A stretch of 64,000 bases of DNA from Methylomicrobium agile (GTDB taxonomy: Bacteria; Pseudomonadota; Gammaproteobacteria; Methylococcales; Methylomonadaceae). Shown here piece by piece: positions 33,188 through 41,933 of the stretch. The stretch is from NCBI RefSeq assembly GCF_000733855.1, contig NZ_JPOJ01000001.1:3737001-3801000 (forward strand), in the 5' to 3' direction. Within the stretch, counting starts at the first letter, position 1; every line of letters starts with the position of its first letter. Below the pieces are notes generated by a model. That model ran no database searches and had not been told where the DNA came from. It saw only the letters and a program-made list of their open reading frames with translations. A program made the translations under genes and the position numbers.

Positions 33188-33430
33188 GCGCTATCAGGCC
33201 GGGAAAAGTGCCCGGCCTGTCTCGGCTTCCTGAATTTGATCCATCGTCCAAGGACTACGGCAAGCTCAAAGCGGACTGCAGACGCTCTGATAGTAGGGAA
33301 TTGAGTCCAGGATTATCATTCAACAGCTTAACGAACCGTAAACGCTGTTCGCGAAGGGTCAAAGACCAACTACGACCACGCTTTTGGGCGTTGAAATACT
33401 ATACCGGGCGGACGCCTTAACCACATTCAC
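33188..33430 (-). pseudogene. DUF29 pseudogene, second copy
   Basis: Minus-strand translation gives GRSWSLTLREQRLRFVKLLNDNPGL and, after a disruption, PWTMDQI, matching the prophage DUF29 protein. The 3' flank (GCGCTATCAGGCCGGG... and the terminator stem) is nearly identical to 24519-24560. The N-terminal half is not recognisable. It shows that a related DUF29 unit once lay outside the present prophage. Confidence 0.7.
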
Positions 33431-33564
33431 GCGCCGTGCCGCCGCTAATCTTGCCCAAATTTCCAATGTGCTGTAAGCTCGATACCAGGTTTGCAACTGG
33501 CCTATTTGGTTTTCTTGGCGCGCTTGTTGGGAAGGTTGTAAGCAAACTCTCAGGAGATTATCCA

Positions 33565-36258
33565 ATGCCCTGCCGAAATAACATAATCCATCGCAGAGCG
33601 CTGTTTCTTTTGGCGTTATGGTTAGCACCTACTCTCGTTCAGGCTCATACGGGCAGTAGCGGTATGAACGGTTGGGCCGACGGCTTCAATCATCCCCTGC
33701 ATGGCTGGGATCATCTTCTGGCCATGCTGGCGGTCGGTATATGGGCTGCGCAACTGCGGGGCCGGACTATTTGGCAGCTTCCGCTCGCTTTTGTCGGCGT
33801 CATGAGTCTCGGCGGTCTTGCTGGAGTGATGGGCCTATCCGTGCCGGGAGCGGAAACGATGATTTTGTTCTCTGTACTCGTTTTCGGCGTGCTGATCGTC
33901 CGAAAAATCCGTTTCCGGGCCACTGTCAGTTTATTCATCGTCGGTTTTTTCGCCTTTTTCCATGGCTACGCGCACGGCCAGGAAATGCCCGCTTCGGCCG
34001 GCCTCGTTTCCTTCGCTTTGGGTTTCATGCTGGCGACGCTGCTGCTGCACGGTGCAGGCATACTGACCGCTCGCCTGGTGATTTTCATGGCTGCCTGTTT
34101 TCTCGGCAGCAGCGTTCATGCTCGGGAAAAGGATAATGCCGCTGTTGAGGCCAATGAAGCCGTCATAGAAGCTGAATCGAAAACTCGTAAAAAAGAGAGT
34201 GTAGAGCTTGATGAAATCGTCGTGACGGAGCGGGCCGATTCGCAAATAGGCATTGCCGACAGCGCCTCGCAAGGCAATGTGGGACAAGCCCAGCTTCAAT
34301 ATCGACCGATCACTCGGCCGGCCGAGGTTTTGGAAACCGTCCCCGGCCTGATCGCGACTCAGCACAGCGGCGAAGGCAAAGCCAATCAATATTTCTTGCG
34401 GGGATTCAACCTCGACCACGGCACCGATTTTCTGACCCAGATTGAAGGCGTTCCGGTCAACCAGTTATCTCATTCGCACGGCCAAGGTTGGACCGATACC
34501 AATTTCCTCATTCCCGAGTTAATCGAAACGCTGGAATATAAAAAAGGCAATTATTATGCCGAAAACGGCGACTTCGCCAGTACCGGCTCCGCCAACATCC
34601 ATTATGTTAGAGACCTGCCCCGGCAGCTTCTCAAGTTTACTGGCGGCAGCTTTGATTACTACCGGGGACTGGCGGCGGGGTCTCAAAAGCTGGGCGGTGG
34701 TCATTTATTGTATGCCGGAGAAACCGTTCACAATAACGGCCCATGGGGCGTAGGCAATGACTATTTGAAATTCAACGGCCTGTTGCGCTATAGCCGAGAG
34801 GCTACCGATCGTGGCTGGAGCCTCACCGGCATGGCGACGAAGGCCGACTGGCGGTCCACCGATCAGATCGCCAGGCGCGCGGTAGACCAGGGAATGATAG
34901 GCCGGTTTGGCGCCATCGACCCGACCGATGGCGGCCATAGCCAGCGTTACAGCGTGACCGGGGAGTGGCATCGCCGGGACGACCGGAGTGAAACCCGGTT
35001 AATGGCTTACGGCATTTATTCCACGCTGAATCTGTTTTCGAACTTTACCTTCTTTCTGGATAACAATGAGGTCAACAATCCCCAAGGTTGCAGGGGCTTG
35101 CCCTCATCGCCGGGCGAAAAAATGGATCCCGCCATTTTCAATACCTGCGGCGACCAGTTCGGACAGCCCGATGATCGCTGGACGACCGGTTTCAAGGGCA
35201 GCCACACTTGGTTCCATAAATGGGGCGCTATCGACTCCGAAACGACATTGGGCTTACAACTGCGTAACGACAACATTCAAAACGGGTTAACCAAGACGCA
35301 CGCCCAAAACCAATACGCGGTGACTCGCCAAGACACTCTCTGGGTGACCAGTCTCAGCCCTTATGCGGAAAATAAAACCCAATGGAATCGCTGGCTGCGT
35401 ACCAGCACGGGGGTGCGCTTCGACGGCTTTCGCTTTGACGTCAGCCAGAGCAATATTAGTCAAAATACCGGAGAGCGCTATGACGGTTTGGTAAGCCCAA
35501 AACTCGGGGTTGTCTTAGGTCCTTGGATGGAAACGGAATTTTATCTCAATGGCGGCCTCGGCTATCACAGCAACGATGCCCGCGGCATCAACACCCGCAT
35601 CGACCCGGCCAGCGGCACAGCCGTCGATCGCGCCTCTCCCCTGGTACGGACCTATGGCGCGGAAATCGGCTTACGTTCGACCTGGCTGAAGGGATTGCAA
35701 AGCACCTTGGCGCTCTGGTGGCTGGATCTCGATTCGGAACTGGTCTTTGTCGGGGATGCGGGAACCACCGAAGCCAGCCGCCCGAGCCGCCGCTACGGAC
35801 TTGAATTCGCCAACTATTACTCCCCCGCCGACTGGATCACTTTCGATGCCGATGTCAGCGTCTCCCGTGCGCGTTTCCGTGACCGCGAACCGGGCATCGG
35901 CAATCACATCCCGAACTCGATAGAAACGGTGATCGCCGCCGGAACGACATTGCATAATATCCACGGCGGTTTTTTTGGCGGCCCCCGGCTCCGCTATTTC
36001 GGGCCGCGCTCCCTGGATGAAAGCGGCGGCCGCCGTTCGGAAGCCACCCTGCTGGTCTCCGCCCTACTCGGTTACGAGGTGACCCAGAACCTGAGTTTCC
36101 AGGCGGAAGTATTCAACCTGTTGAACCGTAAAGACGATGGCATTACCTATTTCTACCCATCGCGCCTGCCCGGTGAAAGCCTTGCCGGGGTGGATGATTT
36201 CCATTTTCATCCGGTGGAACCGATCAGCTTTCGCTTAGGCTTTACGGCGAAATTTTAA
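33565..36258 (+). CDS. HupE/UreJ permease fused to TonB-dependent receptor
   Basis: 897 aa from ATG 33565 (CAGGAG at good spacing). Residues 1-24 are a signal (LFLLALWLAPTLVQAHT). Residues 28-165 are a HupE/UreJ nickel/cobalt permease with HPLHGWDHLLAMLAVG and FHGYAHGQEMPAS. The last expected HupE helix is replaced by RLVIFMAACFLGSSVHA, which looks like a receptor signal peptide. Then come a TonB box (DEIVVTE), a plug domain (ITRPAEVLETVPGLIATQHSGEG, QYFLRGFNLDHGTDF) and a 22-strand-type barrel ending in LGFTAKF. The separate genes are often neighbours, suggesting a joint metal-uptake role; here they share one frame. Processing after SVHA could yield two proteins. The Tn3 target duplication starts 2 nt after the stop. 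Confidence 0.82.
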   Translation: MPCRNNIIHRRALFLLALWLAPTLVQAHTGSSGMNGWADGFNHPLHGWDHLLAMLAVGIWAAQLRGRTIWQLPLAFVGVMSLGGLAGVMGLSVPGAETMILFSVLVFGVLIVRKIRFRATVSLFIVGFFAFFHGYAHGQEMPASAGLVSFALGFMLATLLLHGAGILTARLVIFMAACFLGSSVHAREKDNAAVEANEAVIEAESKTRKKESVELDEIVVTERADSQIGIADSASQGNVGQAQLQYRPITRPAEVLETVPGLIATQHSGEGKANQYFLRGFNLDHGTDFLTQIEGVPVNQLSHSHGQGWTDTNFLIPELIETLEYKKGNYYAENGDFASTGSANIHYVRDLPRQLLKFTGGSFDYYRGLAAGSQKLGGGHLLYAGETVHNNGPWGVGNDYLKFNGLLRYSREATDRGWSLTGMATKADWRSTDQIARRAVDQGMIGRFGAIDPTDGGHSQRYSVTGEWHRRDDRSETRLMAYGIYSTLNLFSNFTFFLDNNEVNNPQGCRGLPSSPGEKMDPAIFNTCGDQFGQPDDRWTTGFKGSHTWFHKWGAIDSETTLGLQLRNDNIQNGLTKTHAQNQYAVTRQDTLWVTSLSPYAENKTQWNRWLRTSTGVRFDGFRFDVSQSNISQNTGERYDGLVSPKLGVVLGPWMETEFYLNGGLGYHSNDARGINTRIDPASGTAVDRASPLVRTYGAEIGLRSTWLKGLQSTLALWWLDLDSELVFVGDAGTTEASRPSRRYGLEFANYYSPADWITFDADVSVSRARFRDREPGIGNHIPNSIETVIAAGTTLHNIHGGFFGGPRLRYFGPRSLDESGGRRSEATLLVSALLGYEVTQNLSFQAEVFNLLNRKDDGITYFYPSRLPGESLAGVDDFHFHPVEPISFRLGFTAKF

Positions 36259-36259
36259 G

Positions 36260-36265
36260 GTATAT
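36260..36265. repeat. target-site duplication, left copy
   Basis: GTATAT immediately outside the left terminal repeat; the identical hexamer follows the right terminal repeat. Confidence 0.8.
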
Positions 36266-36304
36266 GGGTGCTAATCAACAAAAGGCTCTAAAGTTTCACG
36301 GGAT
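36266..36304 (+). repeat. Tn3 terminal inverted repeat, left
   Basis: Starts GGGTGCTAATCAACAAAAGG and continues CTCTAAAGTTTCACGGGAT. It differs from the right end at one position in 39. Confidence 0.85.
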
Positions 36305-36391
36305 TTTAGCTAACCTCTTGACCACCATGGTCTATAGACGATTTTTGATCTCTCAAATTCTGACTGCTTTTAATGGCAGTTTTGTGAGAGC

Positions 36392-39300
36392 TTACAACCC
36401 GATGGAATCAACCATTTTTTCATCCGAGAAATCATATTCCCCCTGCAAGTTAAAATGGCTCCACCGCATGACGGAATCGTTTCGGATGGCCTCCATGAGT
36501 TCCTTTTTACGCTCTTCGTTATTATCCTTACCGAGTTCCTTTGCAAGATAAAGATAGTTCCAACATATAAGGGTATTTTTGATTAGTCGGCGACAGCCTT
36601 CCGCAATATCCTGGTCTTCTTTTTCACCTTGAGCGAATGCATGATCATTACCCAGTGAAATCGCCTTGGACAATTTATTCGCCCCCTCGACCTTATTAAG
36701 TTGTTTCTCAATCGCTTGCCTGAATTCAAGGTCGTCTGCATATTTCAAGATAAACAGCGTCTTAGGAATCTTGCCAAATTCTTTTAATGCCTTATAAAGC
36801 GGGTGCTGCTTAGAGTAGGAATTCAATCGCCTGAAAAGCTGTGAAGCTGTCGTTCTTTTTAGCTTAATTGTCGCTATAAACCGCAACATTTCGTCCCACT
36901 GGACGCTAGCAATTTCCTCATTGATATAGCGATCAGGTTTAAAGCCCTGGGTGTCTTGCCCCGTGGTTTTCGTTTTTCCGTTCCTGAACGCATACAGCTT
37001 CTGGCGGCCCAGTCCTTTGATGCGAGGTGCAAACGTGAAGTTCAGGAAAAAAGTGGCGGCAAATATCACTTCTGAATAACCATGCGTATCCGTTGAATGA
37101 ATATCGCTTTTTATAACATCGTTGTGCATCAGACCATCAATCACATAGGGGGCTTCGCGCTCAGCAGAGCTGATAACCATTGAATGCCACATCATCTGGC
37201 GCATATCGATGAAACTGATTACGCTTGCGCCTTTGTCTTTCCCCAAATATTTGAAGGAATAGTTGGCGTTGAGTGAATCAACAGACACCCCGACTTTTTG
37301 CCCATCACTGGAGGTGTGCAACTGGCCGGCTTGATTCCGGTAAATATCCGGTATCTCCATTTTATCCATGAATTGTAAAATGCGGTCATTCGCGCTTTGG
37401 ACGTTAGCTAACGAAAAATACCAATTCAGCGTGTTATCCAACTCATTTTCATTGATCTGCTTGGAAATTTGCGCCAGTTTGCGGTAACCGATATCGCAAC
37501 CGTAGGCCATGATTCCTGCGAAGAAAACCTTCCTAGCCGGCTTGGGGTGCCGGCGCTTCATCTGCCAATGTTCAAATTCTTCAAGAAACCCGGTTGCGTT
37601 ATTAACCGTTGCCAACGCTTCAAGCAAGGGGATGTATTTCCGCTCCGGAAATACGCTACCTAATGCCAAGCTATCCACTTCCTCAAGCTTGGGTGTCGAA
37701 ACATGGAATGTACCATTACTCCGAAACGTCAGGTATGGATTGCCGCCGGCTATAAAGCGGTTATTGGTTTCCTCATAACGGAAATCAACGGCCTGCGATA
37801 ACGCTTTCAAGGTTGCCTGGCAATCAGAATAGCGGGTTAATTCTGCCCGTTGCATGTATTCATCCCGGTTTGCATCCCAATCGATTTTTGGGATCATATA
37901 ATCATCCAGGGAACGATATTTTTCTGAATGAAGCAGGTTGAGAACGCCGGATTTGACAGCATCCGCAACCGCAAGATAAAGTAGCGCCTTATACAGAGAC
38001 ACCCGAAACTTGCCGTCTTGAGCGACTATCAAACTACGCTGTTCCGGCGTTAAAAACGCAATCGGTGCCTGCTTGTCGATATTTCCAGATCTTTTCTGAT
38101 AATGCACAATGGCTTCCAGTAACAATGGCTTGCCGCAATTTGAATCAAAAATTGCCTGCCGCACTATATCGGCAACGCGACCTTGTAGTTTGAGAGATCG
38201 TTTTTCGAGTAAGTCATAGTAACCGATGCCCTGCTGCTGAAGAGTGGTTAGCTCATCCTTGAAATCGTTGATTCGCTGCTCGATACCAGTTTTTTTGGAT
38301 GCTGGCCGATTAATGGCCACCTCTATTGCCACCACTTTTTGATCTGCGGTTAATCCAGCATCAGCAATGATGGCTTTGATCGTACCAAGGGTGCTTATGA
38401 AATCGTTCTGCAGGCCGTCAACCAATTGTGTGACGGACTGATTCCGGCTTTCTATCTCTTGGTAACAGATTTCCTTATGTTCATTATAGGTGGCGTTGAT
38501 CGCGGATTGGACGGCCAACAGCAGGACATCAATTAACATGTCTTGCAGTTTCAGAGTTTGGTAAACAATGAAAGCAATCAAATGTAAATAACGATCCTCC
38601 TTTGCCCGGCGAGAAACCTGGTGAATCTGGGCTTTAACAACGGAATAGGCGTAGTAGCGCAAGCATTCATAACTTAAACCGAGCTGATTCACTACGGGTT
38701 TAAATTCGAGATAAAGTGCCATCAAATTCTGTAGATCAGCAAGATTGGCTTTGATTTTCGATGGTCTGGTCGATTGGGACGCTTTTTTAAGCAGCGTAAT
38801 TTGATAACGCCATTTATCATCAGAACCTGAGCCTGTTGCCTTTTCCAGTAAGGCATCAAGCATGTCTTGCTGGACTTTGTTAAGACTGTTTTCAATGATT
38901 TTGTTTAGGCCGTGCTGATGCTCATTAATCGCTTCGACAATCAAAGCGGCCAGTACGTTATAGCTAGGCAGGGAAATTTCCTTACGCGTCAATAGCTGTA
39001 TGGTGTCCAGTAAAATTATTTTTGGCCTGAACTGGACGCGCAACATGATTAAAATTTCGTGTTTGGCAAATACCCTTGCGGCAGTATCAAATAGGGTAAA
39101 ACCGAAGTAATTTAAAATAATGCGTTGGTGGCGAAGATAGCTCGCCTTGTCATAGACGCTCGTATCAACGTCATCAGTCTGTACGCCTATTTGCCTGGCA
39201 ACATACGCAATGTCCGTTTGATGGAACTGTCGAGCAAAAAATCGATGCCTAGCTTTGAAGTAGCCTGCCGTCACCACGAAACAGACCTTATTGGTTGGAG

Positions 39301-39433
39301 ACTTCAAGTTCTCCATTGCTTCATTGAGCATTTGCGGTAGGGTAAAGAATCGCCGACGTTCAACACTATTAAACACCGGCGGCGATTCAAAGTCGTTTTT
39401 TTCGGTGGTGTTGAGAATCTTAATTCTGGGCAT
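36392..39433 (-). CDS. tnpA: Tn3-family transposase TnpA
   Basis: 1013 aa, normal for TnpA. It carries out replicative transposition and cointegrate formation at the terminal repeats. Recognisable blocks: N-terminal DNA-binding part (RRRFFTLP near residue 26), and the DDE region with SVDSLNANYSFKYLGKDKG, IKSDIHSTDTHGYSEVIFA and FAPRIKGLGRQKLYAF, then the late HFNLQGEYDFSDE characteristic of Tn3 transposases. The frame is intact. The stop lies 88 nt inside the left terminal repeat. It is divergent from tnpR. Confidence 0.94.
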   Translation of the reverse strand: MPRIKILNTTEKNDFESPPVFNSVERRRFFTLPQMLNEAMENLKSPTNKVCFVVTAGYFKARHRFFARQFHQTDIAYVARQIGVQTDDVDTSVYDKASYLRHQRIILNYFGFTLFDTAARVFAKHEILIMLRVQFRPKIILLDTIQLLTRKEISLPSYNVLAALIVEAINEHQHGLNKIIENSLNKVQQDMLDALLEKATGSGSDDKWRYQITLLKKASQSTRPSKIKANLADLQNLMALYLEFKPVVNQLGLSYECLRYYAYSVVKAQIHQVSRRAKEDRYLHLIAFIVYQTLKLQDMLIDVLLLAVQSAINATYNEHKEICYQEIESRNQSVTQLVDGLQNDFISTLGTIKAIIADAGLTADQKVVAIEVAINRPASKKTGIEQRINDFKDELTTLQQQGIGYYDLLEKRSLKLQGRVADIVRQAIFDSNCGKPLLLEAIVHYQKRSGNIDKQAPIAFLTPEQRSLIVAQDGKFRVSLYKALLYLAVADAVKSGVLNLLHSEKYRSLDDYMIPKIDWDANRDEYMQRAELTRYSDCQATLKALSQAVDFRYEETNNRFIAGGNPYLTFRSNGTFHVSTPKLEEVDSLALGSVFPERKYIPLLEALATVNNATGFLEEFEHWQMKRRHPKPARKVFFAGIMAYGCDIGYRKLAQISKQINENELDNTLNWYFSLANVQSANDRILQFMDKMEIPDIYRNQAGQLHTSSDGQKVGVSVDSLNANYSFKYLGKDKGASVISFIDMRQMMWHSMVISSAEREAPYVIDGLMHNDVIKSDIHSTDTHGYSEVIFAATFFLNFTFAPRIKGLGRQKLYAFRNGKTKTTGQDTQGFKPDRYINEEIASVQWDEMLRFIATIKLKRTTASQLFRRLNSYSKQHPLYKALKEFGKIPKTLFILKYADDLEFRQAIEKQLNKVEGANKLSKAISLGNDHAFAQGEKEDQDIAEGCRRLIKNTLICWNYLYLAKELGKDNNEERKKELMEAIRNDSVMRWSHFNLQGEYDFSDEKMVDSIGL

Positions 39434-39609
39434 CTAAAATTATTTTGCCATGAAAACAAATACAGTTTCTGCGCCGCCGCAGTTTCACATACAATTTATC
39501 ATGTTTATGTTACTTTGTTAGATTAACTTATTATGTTACCGTTTAATCCGCTGTAAACCTTGTCACAAAATGAGTTACACAAACAGTCGTTTATGAAACG
39601 GGTAAAACT
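39434..39609. promoter_or_regulatory. probable res site and divergent promoters of tnpA/tnpR
   Basis: 176 nt AT-rich gap between the divergent transposase and resolvase genes. It contains repeated ATGTTA/TAACAT-type half-sites (for example TTTATGTTACTTTGTTAG and TTATTATGTTACCG), as expected for resolvase-binding subsites. The crossover site was not pinpointed. Confidence 0.5.
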
Positions 39610-40227
39610 ATGTTAATTGGCTATGCACGGGTCTCAAAATCGGATGGCTCTCAAGTTCTTGATCCTCAAATCGACGCACTAATAGTGCATGGTGTCACGC
39701 CCGATCATATTTATAGTGATTACGCATCCGGCAAGAATGACGAACGTCCAGGCTTGTTAGCCTGCCTAAAGGCGTTAAGGGCGGGTGATGTTTTGATCGT
39801 TTGGAAACTCGACCGACTGGGCCGGAATCTAAAGCATCTGGTGACTACCGTTCATGACTTATCCGAAAAAGGTGTCGGTTTTAAAGTATTGGCCGGACAA
39901 GGGGCTAATATTGATACCGCCACTTCCAGTGGAAAGTTGATTTTTGGAATTTTTGCTGCTTTGGCAGAATTTGAACGGGAATTGATTAGTGAACGAACAA
40001 AAGCGGCTTTAACGGCAGCCAGAGCTAGAGGGAGAAAAGGCGGTGCAAAATTCGCTTTAACTAAAGCTCAAGTAAGATTAGCTCAATCGGCAATGGGTCA
40101 AAAAGAAACCGTTATTTCCGAACTTTGCAAAGAGCTGGGTATCACCAAGCCAACCCTCTATCGATACCTTGCGCCCAATGGTGCATTAAGAGATTATGGT
40201 AAAAGGGTGTTGGGTGTTGACCAGTAG
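39610..40227 (+). CDS. tnpR: TnpR serine resolvase
   Basis: 205 aa. Resolves Tn3 cointegrates at res and represses tnpA. Catalytic Ser9-Arg region is LIGYARVSKSDGSQ; further family blocks are YSDYASGKNDERPGL, WKLDRLGRNLKHL, FGIFAALAEFERELISERT and a C-terminal helix-turn-helix (VISELCKELGITKPTLYRYL). All serine-recombinase active-site positions are present. Length is the usual one for Tn3 resolvases. Confidence 0.92.
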   Translation: MLIGYARVSKSDGSQVLDPQIDALIVHGVTPDHIYSDYASGKNDERPGLLACLKALRAGDVLIVWKLDRLGRNLKHLVTTVHDLSEKGVGFKVLAGQGANIDTATSSGKLIFGIFAALAEFERELISERTKAALTAARARGRKGGAKFALTKAQVRLAQSAMGQKETVISELCKELGITKPTLYRYLAPNGALRDYGKRVLGVDQ

Positions 40228-40313
40228 TAAAGCAGCTATCGGCCAAATTCAGGCATATGCATGTGCAAACTGAATGACAAGTCAATTTCCATAAGCCGTC
40301 AATCGCAGATAAT

Positions 40314-40335
40314 GGGTAGGCAAATTTGCCTACCC
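40314..40335. terminator. perfect palindrome between convergent transposon genes
   Basis: GGGTAGGCAAATTTGCCTACCC is a perfect 22-bp palindrome (given here as two 11-mers GGGTAGGCAAA / TTTGCCTACCC) between tnpR and the convergent hydrolase gene. Likely a bidirectional terminator. Confidence 0.6.
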
Positions 40336-40418
40336 GCGCTCCATCCTCCGCAAGGCAATGTCATCAGCCATTTTGGCCGATGATACGTCTTGCACGATAC
40401 AGTTGTCTTTGGCGAGAC

Positions 40419-41024
40419 TCAGGCGATGCCGGCGCCAAGGGCCGGAAACACATCGCTGAATAACAAACCGATCAGCTGTTGCCCGGTCGGGGTCGACCAG
40501 TCCTGCGCGATTTCCGCCATGAGCGTGTTGGTCGCGGTGAGCACAACGCCTGCATCGTGCATGCGCTGACGCGAGAATTCTTCGGAAAGGTCACTGGGCG
40601 AGCCCGAAGCATCCATCACGGCTTGCACGGCAAAGCCTTCACGCGCAGCGTCAATCGCCGGAAAGATGAGGCACACGTCGGTGGTCACACCCGCCATGAT
40701 CAGTTGCTTGCGCCCGGTGGCGAGCACCGCTTTGTGGAAGTCCGGATAGGCCCAGGCATTGACCACGCCGGGGCGCTTGATCCGTGCCTCGTATGCTTCT
40801 GGCAGGATCTCGGCGATTTCCGGAAGAAGCGGGCCTTGGGCGTTATTTTCCTGGCTGGACGTGAGGACGACCGGCATGTTCAGAATCTTCGCCATCTTGG
40901 CCAGCGCAATCGACTGTTTGGCGGCAAGCTCGCGGTCGATGTTCTTGATCAGTTGCATGGTGCCGACCTGATGGTCGATCAACAGCAGAGCCGCATTGTC
41001 AGCACTAAATTTTTCGTAATTCAT
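40419..41024 (-). CDS. isochorismatase-family hydrolase (YcaC-like)
   Basis: 201 aa. Cysteine hydrolase superfamily; catalytic triad visible as Asp in LLLIDHQVG, Lys in ARIKRPGV and Cys in GVTTDVCLIFP. The sequence is closest in style to YcaC-type proteins rather than true isochorismatases. The substrate is unknown. It is the last gene of the leftward transposon cargo run OYE-pirin-hydrolase, 70 nt after pirin, probably the same transcript under the LysR regulator. Confidence 0.85.
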   Translation of the reverse strand: MNYEKFSADNAALLLIDHQVGTMQLIKNIDRELAAKQSIALAKMAKILNMPVVLTSSQENNAQGPLLPEIAEILPEAYEARIKRPGVVNAWAYPDFHKAVLATGRKQLIMAGVTTDVCLIFPAIDAAREGFAVQAVMDASGSPSDLSEEFSRQRMHDAGVVLTATNTLMAEIAQDWSTPTGQQLIGLLFSDVFPALGAGIA

Positions 41025-41094
41025 CGGTTTCTCCTAACAGAATATCCAGGGCGACGTGCCCGTAAACGGGGAGCTGCCTACCAGCCCCAATGAG

Positions 41095-41922
41095 TCAAAG
41101 TGAGCCGAATTCCCCACGTTGATAAGCGGCAAAACTCGCAGTTAGCGCTTCGGCTGACGCCAACGCTAACGACCCTTGCCAATGCACCGGTTGGCGCAAC
41201 GGCAAGCCGGAGAACAGGACGACCTTGGCATTGCCGTGCTTCGCCTGCAGCGTAATTTCACGAGACGTTGCCTGAGCCGGAAACACGGGCAGCTTGGGTT
41301 CGTTGGCATCAAAGGATTCGCCGTTAATCTCCAGTGTGCCGAAGATCGGCATGATGAAAGCGCTATGGCCGGTCGGGACTGGCACTGACAGATTGGCCCC
41401 CTCATCAAGAGAGATATCGAGCAGGCAAACCTCCGTCGGTGGATGCAGCAAGGAACGTGCTTCACCAAAGGAGCCAAGGGGTACGCGGACCTTCACTCCG
41501 GGCAACTGCACAATCGGTACGTCCCACGGCTCAATGCTCAACGCAAACGGTTCGGCGTTCTGCCGTTCAACCACCAGATTGACGAAAATTTGCAACATAT
41601 GCACGGTCTTGCCGATTTCGGCAGGAACTTCGTCATGCACGACCCCGCGACCGGCAGCCGTCCAGTGGAGACCGCCTGGCTGAATGCGGTTACGATTCCC
41701 CAGCGAATCCCGGTTATCGATCCCGGTTTCCGAGTCGAGAAACAGGTAGGACACCGCTGAAAAACCCGCGTGGGGATGCGGCTGGAAGGTTGGCGTACTG
41801 ATCCAGGCATGATCGATGCCGAGAAAGGGGTCGATCGGTTCGGCCATCTCGCCACCTCGTAGGAAGTAAGCACGAAAGCCTCTGCCGATGTTCATGGGGT
41901 GTAGTTGGGCGATATTGCTCAT
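41095..41922 (-). CDS. pirin-family protein
   Basis: 275 aa from ATG 41920-41922 with GAGGAA upstream. Bicupin of the pirin family. N-terminal motifs: FRAYFLRGGEMAEPIDPFLG, HPHAGFSAVSYLF and GRGVVHDEVP, giving metal-binding His/Glu residues, then a C-terminal cupin (HSAFIMPIFGTLEING). Some pirins are quercetin dioxygenases or redox sensors. The start lies 11 nt after the OYE stop, so they are co-transcribed. Pirin plus Old Yellow Enzyme suggests handling of quinones or other electrophiles, an inference from context. Confidence 0.87.
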   Translation of the reverse strand: MSNIAQLHPMNIGRGFRAYFLRGGEMAEPIDPFLGIDHAWISTPTFQPHPHAGFSAVSYLFLDSETGIDNRDSLGNRNRIQPGGLHWTAAGRGVVHDEVPAEIGKTVHMLQIFVNLVVERQNAEPFALSIEPWDVPIVQLPGVKVRVPLGSFGEARSLLHPPTEVCLLDISLDEGANLSVPVPTGHSAFIMPIFGTLEINGESFDANEPKLPVFPAQATSREITLQAKHGNAKVVLFSGLPLRQPVHWQGSLALASAEALTASFAAYQRGEFGSL

Positions 41923-41933
41923 GACAGTATTCC

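Noticed and set aside
33430-33564. Cobalamin riboswitch upstream of the HupE-TonB fusion
   Set aside because: No recognisable B12 box or the expected paired elements in the short leader.
33359-33628. 89-codon minus-strand ORF overlapping the start of the HupE-TonB gene
   Set aside because: Overlaps a well-supported start region and mixes with the DUF29 relic; no family seen.
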